Source: an uncultured beta proteobacterium (GTDB lineage Bacteria; Pseudomonadota; Gammaproteobacteria; Burkholderiales; SG8-39). From it: a DNA stretch of 20,145 nt. The stretch covers positions 96,076-116,220 of the forward strand of contig CADEDU010000011.1 of NCBI GenBank assembly GCA_902826155.1. Direction: 5' to 3'. The number at the start of each line of letters is the position of its first letter. Within the stretch, counting starts at the first letter, position 1. Shown piece after piece: positions 1 to 7,240 of the stretch. A model generated the notes under the pieces. The model worked only from the letters and a program-made list of their open reading frames with translations, did no database searches and was not told the origin of the DNA. The translations under genes were made by a program, and so were the position numbers.

Positions 1-764
1 TTCAGTGCGCGGTTGAACGCACGCAGAAACGCACTGACCGCCTGCGGCTGCTCGGCAACGAACTTCGGATTGGCGAGGATCGCGTTGCCGTAGGCGCGCA
101 CGCCGAAATCCTTGTAGTAGAACACCTGCAGTTCCTCGGACTTCACGTTGAGCGCGTTCATCGACAGCGTGCCGCTGGGTTGATAGCCGGTCACGACGTC
201 GACCTGACCGCGTGCGAGCATCGGTTCGCGCAACGCAGGCTCGACCGATTGCCACTTCACGCTGCCCGGATCGATGCCCTGCGCCTTGGCGAAGATCGGC
301 CACAGCTTGCGGCCCGCGTCGAACACCGGCGCACCGAACGTCTTGCCGACCAGATCGGTGGGTTTGCTGATATTGAGCTTCTTGAGCGTCATCGCCGCGG
401 CGGGCGTTGCATCCATCACGATGTACACCGCCTGCACGCGCGCTTCGGGCTTGTCGCCGTTGTTCGCCAGGAATTCGATCAGCGCGCTCAAGTCGCCATA
501 GCCCATGTCGTAGGCGGGCGATGCGGTGCGACTCACCGCCAGCGCCGACCCTGCACCGGGGTCGAGCTGCACCTCGATGCCTTCCTGCTTGTAGTAGCCC
601 TTCGCCTGCGCGAGGAAGAACGGCGCGAGCTGGCCGTCGATGCGCCAGTCGAGCGCGAATCGCACCTTGGTCTGGCTGATTGCCGGCGATGCGAACGCGG
701 CGGCAATGGTCGCGGCAGCACACGAGACTACTACGCGCGCGAGAGTGCGATGAGCAATCGACAT
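1..764 (-). CDS. ABC transporter substrate-binding protein, NMT1/THI5-like (partial, C-terminus outside window)
   Basis: The reading frame is open on the minus strand from an ATG at 764 to the left edge, giving about 254 residues without a stop. A strong ribosome binding site (GAGGAGGA) lies just upstream. The N-terminus is a signal peptide (hydrophobic VVVSCAAATIAAAFA, cleavage near SPAISQ), so the mature protein should be periplasmic. After it come VRFALDWRIDGQLAPFF, then GYYKQEGIEVQL, a glycine-rich GAGSA loop, GDLSALIEFLANN and later GAPVFDAGRK. These are typical of the NMT1/THI5-like fold, whose members bind pyrimidines, riboflavin, taurine, nitrate or aromatic acids. It is a clear paralogue of the protein encoded at 4894-5931. 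The permease and ATPase are not in the window and could lie left of it. The ligand cannot be read from sequence, but the neighbours suggest a nitrogen heterocycle. Confident on family, not on ligand. Confidence 0.9.
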   Translation of the reverse strand, partial: MSIAHRTLARVVVSCAAATIAAAFASPAISQTKVRFALDWRIDGQLAPFFLAQAKGYYKQEGIEVQLDPGAGSALAVSRTASPAYDMGYGDLSALIEFLANNGDKPEARVQAVYIVMDATPAAAMTLKKLNISKPTDLVGKTFGAPVFDAGRKLWPIFAKAQGIDPGSVKWQSVEPALREPMLARGQVDVVTGYQPSGTLSMNALNVKSEELQVFYYKDFGVRAYGNAILANPKFVAEQPQAVSAFLRAFNRAL

Positions 765-988
765 GGATCCTCCTCGAAAAATTTGTTGAGCGAAACGTTG
801 TTGGTGTCGCGAAGCAAGCCGCGCGCATTCATCATCCATCAAGCACCGGCGTCAACGCAAGCTGCCGAGCACCCGGAGTTCGCGCCTGAGCTCCGATGCA
901 ACGATTGATCGCGGCAACGCACAACGACCGTGCGCGCGCCGCATCTCCATGCGCCAAGGCAGTGCAGCGCGCCACGCGATTCCGCCGC

Positions 989-994
989 TAGAAT
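989..994 (+). promoter_or_regulatory. Candidate -10 box upstream of the first Rieske operon
   Basis: TAGAAT in the context CCGCTAGAATCGACC lies 31 bases before the ATG at 1026. I see no convincing -35 hexamer 16-18 bases upstream. It sits in the 261-base gap between the divergent binding-protein gene (start 764) and this operon. The same hexamer precedes the second Rieske gene at 6008, which supports it being a real element and hints at parallel expression of the two operons. Confidence 0.45.
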
Positions 995-1025
995 CGACCT
1001 GAAGGCACGTCCGACCGAGGGGATC

Positions 1026-2207
1026 ATGTACGAACCACCGCGCGCTGAGCACGAGCGCCTGAACGCCGAGCGCTTCGCCAACACCCGCAAGCCGCTGCTC
1101 GAAGCGCACGGGCTGCCGCCCGATTGCTACTACGATCCGGCGTTCTACCGGCGCGAAGTGGAGACGATCTTCACCAAGACCTGGGTGATGGTCGGCCGGC
1201 TCGAGCGCATTCCGAAGAAGGGCGACTACTTCAGCATCGAGTTCGCGGACATCGCCCTGGTCGTGATCCGCGACCTGCACGACGAAGTACGCGCCTTCGC
1301 CAACACCTGCCGCCATCGCGGCGCGCGCCTGCTCAATGGCTGCGGCAACAGCCGCTCGATCGTGTGCCCGTATCACGCCTGGACCTACGCGCTGGATGGC
1401 ACGCTCAAAGGCGCGCCGGGCATGGAGCAGACGGTGGGCTTTCGTCTCGAAGACCACGCGTTGGTTCCGGTGCGGGCGGCCACCTGGGGCGGCTTCATCT
1501 TCGTGTGTGCTGATGCGCAGGCGCCGAGCCTGGAAGCGCACCTCGGCGATCTGGCCGACATCCTCGCTTCTTACAAGTTCGAGGACATGCGCAGCGGCCG
1601 TCGGCTCGAGTACGACGTCGCCTGCAACTGGAAAGCGTGGGTGGAGAACTTCATGGAGGGGTATCACATACCCACCGTGCACCGGCGCACCATCAGCAAG
1701 TTCAAGGCGATCAACGTTCCGCAGATCCGCGGCAAGGGCGAGTACGACCTGATCTGGGAACGCCACCCGGGAACGCTCGGCCTGCTCGATGGCGATGCCG
1801 GGTTCCCGCCGATCGAGACGCTCCAAGGCGAGGCGCAGGAAGGCAGCCGCTTCGCCATCGTCTACCCCAATTCGATGATCGCGATGACGATCGATGCGAT
1901 GTGGTCGTTCGAGTGTCACCCCACCGGCCCGGAAAGCTGTCGCGTCGTGCTGACGTCGTGCTTTCCGGCCAGCCGCTTCGAGCGAGCCGATTTCGAGCAG
2001 ATCGCCGCGAACTACTACAAGCGCCAGGACATCGTCGTCGAGGAAGACAACGACATCGCCGTGGTGCAGCAGCGCGGATTGCGATCACCACTGGCGGTTC
2101 CCGGACGATTCTCGGCCAAGGAACCGATCGTGCACGCGCTGGACAACTGGGTGCTCGATCGCGTGGTCGGTCCCGCACCGCAACCTCGGCTGAAGGCCGT
2201 GGGTTAA
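1026..2207 (+). CDS. Rieske [2Fe-2S] aromatic ring-hydroxylating oxygenase, alpha subunit
   Basis: The predicted protein has 393 residues. The N-terminal Rieske domain carries C95-R-H97 and C114-P-Y-H117, the complete two-Cys, two-His cluster ligand set. The C-terminal catalytic domain has N201-W-K followed by H214 and H219, with an acidic stretch VVEEDND (337-343) in which D341 is the likely third ligand of the mononuclear iron. All catalytic residues therefore look intact. The family uses O2 and electrons from a reductase to hydroxylate aromatic rings, or to N- or O-demethylate. I chose ATG 1026 because GAGGGG lies just upstream and it leaves a normal N-terminus; the open frame reaches back to 930 but those residues look like noncoding translation. 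It is the first gene of a four-gene operon with amide and ring hydrolases, so its substrate may be a nitrogen heterocycle (inference). No ferredoxin or reductase is encoded in the window. Confidence 0.93.
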   Translation: MYEPPRAEHERLNAERFANTRKPLLEAHGLPPDCYYDPAFYRREVETIFTKTWVMVGRLERIPKKGDYFSIEFADIALVVIRDLHDEVRAFANTCRHRGARLLNGCGNSRSIVCPYHAWTYALDGTLKGAPGMEQTVGFRLEDHALVPVRAATWGGFIFVCADAQAPSLEAHLGDLADILASYKFEDMRSGRRLEYDVACNWKAWVENFMEGYHIPTVHRRTISKFKAINVPQIRGKGEYDLIWERHPGTLGLLDGDAGFPPIETLQGEAQEGSRFAIVYPNSMIAMTIDAMWSFECHPTGPESCRVVLTSCFPASRFERADFEQIAANYYKRQDIVVEEDNDIAVVQQRGLRSPLAVPGRFSAKEPIVHALDNWVLDRVVGPAPQPRLKAVG

Positions 2208-2246
2208 TCTCCAACCCGCATTCGGACCCCCAACCAGGAAGCCACC

Positions 2247-2960
2247 ATGGCCCAGAACGAATCGCTGCTTCGCATCGCCTCGCGTCCGCATCCGATCGAA
2301 TGGACACTCGCCGAGTCGGCACTCATCGTCGTCGACATGCAGAACGGCTTCCTCAAGCCCGGCGGCTACTTCGACAACGTCGGCTACGACCTCACGCATT
2401 CGCCCAAGACCATCGCGATGGTGAAGAAGGCGGTGGATGCGGCGCGCGCCGCGGGCATGCTCGTCGTATTCATCCAGAGCGGATTCGATTCGAAGCATCT
2501 GGTGGTCGGCGGAGCAACCGCGCCGGTGTGGCACAAGTCCGAAGCGCAGATCCTGATGCGAGAGCGGCCCGAACTCGCCTACAAGCTCATCACCGACGGC
2601 ACCTGGGATTACGAGATCGTCGACGAGCTCAAGCCGCGCCCCGATGAGCTGGTAGTGAAGAAATCGCGCTATTCCGGTTTCGCCGGCACCAATCTCGATC
2701 AGGTGCTGCGCGCGCGGCGCATCCGCAACCTGTTCTTCACCGGCGTGGCAACCAACGCCTGCGTCGAATCGACGCTGCGCGAGGCCTATCACCACGAGTA
2801 CTTCGTGATGCTGCTCGAAGACGCCACTCATCACGCCGGGCCACAGTACCTGAAGGACGCAACGGTCTGGAACGTGATCACGTTCTTCGGCTGGGTCGCG
2901 CCGACCGAGGCGTTCACCCAGACCCTGGCCGCCACGCGCACCCAGCCCGCGCACGCCTGA
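2247..2960 (+). CDS. RutB-like isochorismatase-family cysteine hydrolase (ureidoacrylate amidohydrolase type)
   Basis: The predicted protein has 237 residues and the isochorismatase-like fold. The Asp-Lys-Cys triad is visible as D30 (IVVDMQNGF), K139 (KKSRYSGF) and C172 (ATNACVESTLR). From memory of E. coli RutB, the match runs along the length, including the PGGY segment, the RYSGF loop, LEDATHHAGP and TFFGWV. RutB cleaves ureidoacrylate peracid or its amide analogues during uracil degradation. The neighbouring ring-opening amidohydrolase would release a ureido- or carbamoyl-type product, so this enzyme plausibly takes the next hydrolytic step. Biuret hydrolase (BiuH), also a cysteine hydrolase found beside cyanuric acid hydrolases, is an alternative, but its sequence as I recall it is less similar. 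Ribosome binding site AGGAAG lies about 6 bases before the ATG; the gap from the oxygenase gene is 39 bases. Fold is very likely; the exact substrate is uncertain. Confidence 0.88.
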   Translation: MAQNESLLRIASRPHPIEWTLAESALIVVDMQNGFLKPGGYFDNVGYDLTHSPKTIAMVKKAVDAARAAGMLVVFIQSGFDSKHLVVGGATAPVWHKSEAQILMRERPELAYKLITDGTWDYEIVDELKPRPDELVVKKSRYSGFAGTNLDQVLRARRIRNLFFTGVATNACVESTLREAYHHEYFVMLLEDATHHAGPQYLKDATVWNVITFFGWVAPTEAFTQTLAATRTQPAHA

Positions 2961-2986
2961 TTCGATCAGTTTTCACGGAGCGGCCG

Positions 2987-3784
2987 ATGCCACGACCGAC
3001 GGTCGGCTTCTTCGGCTTGGGGACGATGGGCGCACCGATCGCTTCGCGCCTCGCCCGCGCGGGCTACGCGGTGGCGGTAGCGGATCCACGCACTGCGGTG
3101 ACGAACGAATGGCGCACTCGACACCCCAAGGTGCAGCACGATCCCCGCGACGCCGACGTATTGATCACGTGCGTCACCGACGAGGCGACACTCGAACCGC
3201 TGCTGTTCGATCCGACGGGCTTGCTGGCACACACCCGGCCCGGAACGCTTTTGATCGATCACACAACGACCTCGCCTCGCCTGGCGCGACGCGCGGCACA
3301 GATCGCTCTGGCCAATGGTGCGCGGTTCGTCGATGCGCCTTTGTCGGGCGGTACGGCTTCAGCCGAGGCTGGAACGCTGTCGGTCTTCGCAGGTGGCAGC
3401 GCCGATGCCCTGACCCAAGCCAGCGTCTTGATGCAGCACTACGCGCAACGCATCACGCACCTGGGCGACGCGGGCGCTGGTCAGACCGGCAAGCTCGCCA
3501 ATCAACTGGCGATCGCCGGCACGGTCCGCGGACTGAGCGAAGCAGTGGCGCTGGGGCGCGATGCCGGGCTCGACATCGAAGCATTGCTCGGCGCCTTGAG
3601 CGCCGGCAGCGCACGTTCGAATCAGCTCGAGCAGCACGCTACCAAGCTGGCAGCACCGTCATTCGATTTCGCCGCGACGTTCGAGTGGCTCGACAAGGAT
3701 CTCGAACTCGCGCTGGGTGAAGTGCAGGATTCGGCGTCCACACTGCCCCAGGCCGCATTGATTCAGAGGCTGCTGCGTTCATGA
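2987..3784 (+). CDS. NAD(P)-dependent dehydrogenase, 3-hydroxyisobutyrate dehydrogenase family
   Basis: The predicted protein has 265 residues, somewhat shorter than the usual 290-300. The N-terminal Rossmann motif is GFFGLGTMG (G10, G12, G15). The substrate-binding signature DAPLSGGTASAEAGTL (117-132) and the catalytic lysine K169 in AGQTGKLANQ follow, then the all-alpha C-terminal domain. The family interconverts beta-hydroxyacids and semialdehydes such as 3-hydroxyisobutyrate, tartronate semialdehyde and malonate semialdehyde. In the Rut uracil pathway malonic semialdehyde is reduced to 3-hydroxypropionate by unrelated reductases, and this protein could do an equivalent job downstream of the RutB-like enzyme; that is inference. 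GGAG precedes the ATG. The end overlaps the start of the next gene as ATGA (3781-3784), which indicates translational coupling. Confidence 0.88.
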   Translation: MPRPTVGFFGLGTMGAPIASRLARAGYAVAVADPRTAVTNEWRTRHPKVQHDPRDADVLITCVTDEATLEPLLFDPTGLLAHTRPGTLLIDHTTTSPRLARRAAQIALANGARFVDAPLSGGTASAEAGTLSVFAGGSADALTQASVLMQHYAQRITHLGDAGAGQTGKLANQLAIAGTVRGLSEAVALGRDAGLDIEALLGALSAGSARSNQLEQHATKLAAPSFDFAATFEWLDKDLELALGEVQDSASTLPQAALIQRLLRS

Positions 3785-4830
3785 GCATCTCGGTCGAGGC
3801 ATTCGACACGGCACGTCCCGACGACGTGACGGGCCTGGCGCGCATCATCGAGCGCACAGGTGTCGGGAATATCCGCCGGCTCGTCGCGTTCGTGAAGGTC
3901 GAAGGCGACTATGACGATGGATCGCGCGAACTAGCCCGTGGCGCGCTCGAAGCGCTGGTGCAAAGCACGGGGTTGAGCGATCGCAGCCACCTGCTCACCG
4001 CCGTGGGCTGCGAGGGCGTCGCCACGCCGTTCGGATACGCGTTGATCGACGTTGCGCCAGACGCGCGCATGCCCGCTCGCAGCGAGATCGAGCCGCGATT
4101 GACCGTGGGCTGCGCAGCAAGCGCGGGTACACCGAACCTCAAAGGTAACGACGCTGAGATCATCGCGCTCGTGGCGCAAACGGTGCGCGCGGCCGCAGCC
4201 GATGCCGGCCTGCAACCGAGCGAGGTCGTCATGGCGTTCGTCAAGGTGCCGCAGCCGGCGGGCAGCGCCGACCCTGGCGAACGGGTGCGCGGCCGTCGCG
4301 CACGCGGGCTCGCCGCATTAGGCACCGGCGTCGCGCTCGGCGAAATCGAGTCTGGCGCGATCACGCCCGATGCGGTCGGCCGTGATTTGCGCCTCTACTG
4401 TTCGCGCGTCCAGGCGTTCGGCGGACCGGAGGTGACGCGCATCGAAGTGATCGTGCTTGGCAACCGCAGCGGGGCCGGCGGCAGCCTGGTGGCGCACGCC
4501 GGACTCGCACGCGACCTGATCGACGGCACCTCGCTCAAGCACCTGTTGCTTGGCGCCGGACTGCGCCTGGACGCCGAAGGTCAACTCGCCGATCCTGAGC
4601 GCATCGCCGCTTTCTTCCTCAAAGCCGGCCCGAGTGCCGATGGCAGCGTACGCGGGGCGCGAACCACGATCTTCGGATCATCGATCCCACCGGAGAAACA
4701 CATGCGCGCGGCGGTATCCGGCCTCGTTGGCGGATTGATCGGCACCACGCGCGCATTCACGACCGGCGATCCGATCCATCAGGGTCCGGAAGGCGGCGGC
4801 GTGGCGTGCGCGATCGTGCGCGCAGCTTAG
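3781..4830 (+). CDS. Ring-opening amidohydrolase, cyanuric acid hydrolase/barbiturase family
   Basis: The predicted protein has 349 residues, within the usual range for this small family, which opens cyclic imides (cyanuric acid to carboxybiuret, barbituric acid to ureidomalonate). The family is built from three repeats, each contributing a Lys and a Ser. All three lysines seem present: K39 (FVKVEGD), K155 (FVKVPQP) and K281 (FLKAGPS). Serines are visible for repeats 2 and 3: S230 (GNRSGAGG) and S300/S301 (FGSS). In repeat 1 the usual SGGTEG-type motif reads A74-V-G-C-E-G, so the expected serine is replaced. The C-terminal HQGPEGGG is characteristic. The ATG overlaps the stop of the dehydrogenase gene. 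No AtzE/F-like genes are nearby; a RutB-like hydrolase and a deaminase-like protein are. Family is confident, but the substrate (barbiturate, cyanurate or another imide) is open. Confidence 0.88.
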   Translation: MSISVEAFDTARPDDVTGLARIIERTGVGNIRRLVAFVKVEGDYDDGSRELARGALEALVQSTGLSDRSHLLTAVGCEGVATPFGYALIDVAPDARMPARSEIEPRLTVGCAASAGTPNLKGNDAEIIALVAQTVRAAAADAGLQPSEVVMAFVKVPQPAGSADPGERVRGRRARGLAALGTGVALGEIESGAITPDAVGRDLRLYCSRVQAFGGPEVTRIEVIVLGNRSGAGGSLVAHAGLARDLIDGTSLKHLLLGAGLRLDAEGQLADPERIAAFFLKAGPSADGSVRGARTTIFGSSIPPEKHMRAAVSGLVGGLIGTTRAFTTGDPIHQGPEGGGVACAIVRAA

Positions 4831-4834
4831 CCTT

Positions 4835-4882
4835 GAGCCACCCAGTCAGGCTGCGCGCTTGGCGCGCTCGGGAGGGTGACTC
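4835..4882. terminator. Candidate bidirectional terminator hairpin between convergent genes
   Basis: GAGCCACCC (4835-4843) can pair with GGGTGACTC (4874-4882) with one mismatch. Inside it GCGCGC-TTG-GCGCGC (4853-4867) forms a second hairpin. It fills the 63-base gap between the convergent amidohydrolase and binding-protein genes. Neither side has a strong T-run, so this is tentative. Confidence 0.35.
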
Positions 4883-4893
4883 GCTAAATCACG

Positions 4894-5931
4894 CTAGGGC
4901 TTCGCTCGCGGCTGCCGCTCGCTCAACGGCGGCAGGAAGCTCGCATTGAAGATCGTCTTCGCGTCGGGCTTGGTCTTCAGGTTGAACGACGCGTAGACGT
5001 CCTCGACTTGCGTGGCGAGCGCGGCGGCATCGATCGCCCCCAGACCGCTGCTCCGCGCGAAATCAGTGTCGATCGCCCGCAGTGTGATGCGCAGCTTCTC
5101 CAGCTCCAGCTTGTCGTTGATCAGGCTGTCGAACTCCTTGTTCGCCTTGATCGCTTCAGCCGGGGTGGCGATGGTGTCGAGCAGCGCCCGATTCGCCGCG
5201 CGCACGAATGCGGCCACCGCCTTGGGGTTTTCCTCGATCCACCTCGTGCTCACCAGGATCGCGTTGCCGTACATGCGATAGCCGTGATCGGCGAGATTGA
5301 ACGTGATCAGGTCCTCGTCCTTGATGCCGCGCGACATGATCAGCGGGCGGTGCAGTTCGAACCCGGTGGAGGCATCGGCATCACCACGCAGCATCATGGT
5401 TTCGCGCAAAGCCGGATCGACATTGACGAAGCTGACCGACTGCGGATCGATGCCGATCGAGCGCGCGAAAACCGGGAAGGACTTGCGGATCGCATCGAAC
5501 ACGGGTGCTGCGATCTTCTTACCGGCAAGATCCTGCGGCTTGTTGATGCCGCGTCCCTTGATCGTGTGAATCGCGAACGGCGTACGGTTGTAGATCAGGT
5601 ACACCGCCTGCAGCCGCTGCTGCCCCGGGTTGTTGCCCAGATACTCGATCAAGGCGGTGAGATCGCCGGTGCCGATATCGTGCGAGCCGCTCACGATGCG
5701 GCTGATCGCAGCGCCCGAACCGGCGCCGGCGTCCACCTGCACGTCGAGGCCTTCGCGTTCGAAGTAGCCGCGGTTCTTGGCCATCATGAACATCGCGAGC
5801 TGCCCCTCGAAACGCCAATCGAGCGTGAACCGGACCCGCGTGGGTTGCGCGAAGGCACTCGATGCCGCGGCAAGCATCGACAACGCCAGCAGCACACGCG
5901 CGATGGCGCGCACCCCGATCCCAGCTGTCAT
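4894..5931 (-). CDS. ABC transporter substrate-binding protein, NMT1/THI5-like
   Basis: The predicted protein has 345 residues. Its signal peptide is RAIARVLLALSMLAAASSAFAQ, with cleavage at AFA-QP, so it should be periplasmic. The mature start VRFTLDWRFEGQLAMFM is followed by GYFEREGLDVQV, GAGSGAAISR, GDLTALIEYLGNNPG and AAPVFDAIRKSFPVFA, the NMT1/THI5-like type-2 periplasmic binding fold. It is collinear with and clearly related to the protein at 1-764, so the two are paralogues that may take different but related ligands. The start at 5931 has GGGGAG about 6 bases upstream. The gene lies between the two plus-strand catabolic operons and is transcribed away from the second. No permease or ATPase gene accompanies it, so it must share components encoded elsewhere. 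Uptake of the pathway substrate is the natural inference; the ligand is unknown. Confidence 0.92.
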   Translation of the reverse strand: MTAGIGVRAIARVLLALSMLAAASSAFAQPTRVRFTLDWRFEGQLAMFMMAKNRGYFEREGLDVQVDAGAGSGAAISRIVSGSHDIGTGDLTALIEYLGNNPGQQRLQAVYLIYNRTPFAIHTIKGRGINKPQDLAGKKIAAPVFDAIRKSFPVFARSIGIDPQSVSFVNVDPALRETMMLRGDADASTGFELHRPLIMSRGIKDEDLITFNLADHGYRMYGNAILVSTRWIEENPKAVAAFVRAANRALLDTIATPAEAIKANKEFDSLINDKLELEKLRITLRAIDTDFARSSGLGAIDAAALATQVEDVYASFNLKTKPDAKTIFNASFLPPLSERQPRAKP

Positions 5932-5965
5932 GACACCACTCCCCTTTTGTTGATCAGCCCAATCG

Positions 5966-5971
5966 AGTGTA
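5966..5971 (-). promoter_or_regulatory. Candidate -10 box for the second binding-protein gene
   Basis: On the minus strand TACACT (context CGCTACACTCG) lies 34 bases before the ATG at 5931. No clear -35 is visible. It sits about 40 bases from the opposing TAGAAT at 6008, so the two divergent transcripts would have closely packed promoters and could share an operator. Confidence 0.35.
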
Positions 5972-6007
5972 GCGCTGAATCGCTCGCCCTTCGCGCGTGG
6001 CCATGGC

Positions 6008-6013
6008 TAGAAT
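6008..6013 (+). promoter_or_regulatory. Candidate -10 box upstream of the second Rieske operon
   Basis: TAGAAT in the context GGCTAGAATCCC precedes the ATG at 6075 by 61 bases, predicting a leader of about 55 bases. It repeats the hexamer and flanks (CTAGAATC) seen before the first Rieske operon at 989. No good -35 is visible. Confidence 0.42.
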
Positions 6014-6074
6014 CCCATGATCGCAATCGACTTGCTCAACGGACTTGCCCTTCGCGTATCGCGCGAGCGTATAC

Positions 6075-7190
6075 ATGCAGGCGAACGACCCCGCACTCCA
6101 ACCGGTAGGCGATTTTCTCTACCCGGCGCTGCGTCACTACTGGCATCCGGTGGCGTACGGCGACGATCTGCGCGAGCAGCCGCTAGGCGTGACCTTGCTC
6201 GATCAGCCGATCGTCTTGTTCCGCCACGAAGGGCGAGCCATCGCGCTTGCAGATCGCTGCATGCATCGCAGCGCGCGCCTGTCGCTTGGACGCGTCGTTG
6301 CCGAGGGCATCGAGTGCGCGTACCACGGTTGGCGCTACCAGCCCGACGGCAGGTGCGTGCATCTGCCGTCCAGCCCCGACGCGCTGGCCGCGCTGCAGGC
6401 TCGCATCAAGGCGTTCCGTGTGACCGAGGCTGCCGGCCTCATCTGGGTAGCCCTCGAAGAACCACGCGCACCGGTGCCCGCGTTTCCCGAGTACGGCAAC
6501 GCGGCCTATCGCGTGCTGCGCGGCCCTTCGTATGAATGGCGCACCAGCGCGGCGCGCAGGCTGGAGAACTTCTGCGACTTCGCGCATTTCTCGTTCATCC
6601 ACGACGGTACGCTCGGCGCGCGCAGCAAGCCTGAAGTGAAGCAGGTGGAGCTATGGCGCGCGGGCCACGTGCTGCGCGTCCGCCGCAGCGGCTTGCTCGA
6701 ACCCAACGCCAGCAAGAAGAAGGAGTTGCTCGGCATTGCCGAAGCGTGGATCGCGCCGACCAACGAATATCACGTCACCCTGCCGCATACCGTCCATCTG
6801 GAGCGCATCTTTCCGAACGGCAAGCGCTACGCGCTGCTGATGGCTGCCTCGCCGGTGAGCGCCGACCGCACGCGCAGCTTCTGGTGGCAGGCGCGCGATT
6901 TCGGCACCGAGCCCGAGCACGACGCGTTCTTTCTCGATTTCGAGGCGAAGATCCTCGCCGAGGACATCGCGATCGTCGAATCGCAACAGCCGCCGTGGAT
7001 TCCACTGGGCGCTCCGGGAAGTGAAGCTTCCGTGCTGCCGGCCGATCAGGTGTCGATGGCGTACCGGCGCGCGCTCATGGAAATAGTCGCGGAGCATCGG
7101 CGCGCGGCGCGCACCGGTCCCGGCGCAATGCGGGACGCAATTGGCGCAGCGCCTGCGCCTGGCGAACCGGACCATCCTGGCCAGAATTGA
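6075..7190 (+). CDS. Rieske [2Fe-2S] oxygenase, phthalate 4,5-dioxygenase/vanillate O-demethylase type
   Basis: The predicted protein has 371 residues from the ATG at 6075. The Rieske ligands are C62-M-H64 and C81-A-Y-H84. The mononuclear iron site follows the phthalate dioxygenase/VanA pattern E-N165-F-C-D168-F-A-H171-F-S-F-I-H176. This differs from the NWK-type site of the oxygenase at 1026, so the two belong to different subfamilies and are unlikely to be simple duplicates. VanA-type enzymes usually form alpha-only oligomers fed by a single reductase and catalyse hydroxylation or O/N-demethylation. The frame is open back to a TTG at 6045, but the added residues are unremarkable and ATG 6075 gives a normal start; the ribosome binding site is weak either way. 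It heads an operon with a PuuE-like hydrolase and a deaminase-like amidohydrolase. No reductase is encoded in the window. Substrate unknown. Confidence 0.9.
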   Translation: MQANDPALQPVGDFLYPALRHYWHPVAYGDDLREQPLGVTLLDQPIVLFRHEGRAIALADRCMHRSARLSLGRVVAEGIECAYHGWRYQPDGRCVHLPSSPDALAALQARIKAFRVTEAAGLIWVALEEPRAPVPAFPEYGNAAYRVLRGPSYEWRTSAARRLENFCDFAHFSFIHDGTLGARSKPEVKQVELWRAGHVLRVRRSGLLEPNASKKKELLGIAEAWIAPTNEYHVTLPHTVHLERIFPNGKRYALLMAASPVSADRTRSFWWQARDFGTEPEHDAFFLDFEAKILAEDIAIVESQQPPWIPLGAPGSEASVLPADQVSMAYRRALMEIVAEHRRAARTGPGAMRDAIGAAPAPGEPDHPGQN

Positions 7191-7198
7191 GTCGATCG

Positions 7199-7230
7199 CC
7201 TGATACGCCCCCCTGATACGAACGCCTGAT
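7199..7230 (+). repeat. Short 13-base-period direct repeat before the deacetylase-fold gene
   Basis: CCTGAT occurs at 7199, 7212 and 7225, always 13 bases apart, and the first two copies extend to CCTGATACG. The repeat fills most of the 50-base gap between the Rieske and PuuE-like genes. It could be an operator, a translational feature or simple slippage. Role unknown. Confidence 0.4.
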
Positions 7231-7240
7231 TGGACACTCG

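Noticed and set aside
852..1919. Minus-strand open frame (355 residues) over the first Rieske gene
   Set aside because: It overlaps a gene with complete metal ligands, and the translated sequence has low-complexity Arg/Ala/Val character and no family motif.
2247..2960. Biuret hydrolase (BiuH) as the name for the cysteine hydrolase
   Set aside because: The location beside a cyanurate-hydrolase-type gene fits, but the RYSGF, DATHHAGP and TFFGWV segments match RutB as I recall it. BiuH is kept only as an alternative.
6045..6074. TTG start ten residues upstream of the second Rieske gene
   Set aside because: No ribosome binding site supports it, and ATG 6075 gives the expected N-terminus for this family.
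5008..6108. Plus-strand open frame opposite the second binding-protein gene
   Set aside because: The minus strand encodes a signal peptide and a full binding-protein fold. The plus frame is Arg/His/Asp-rich noise.
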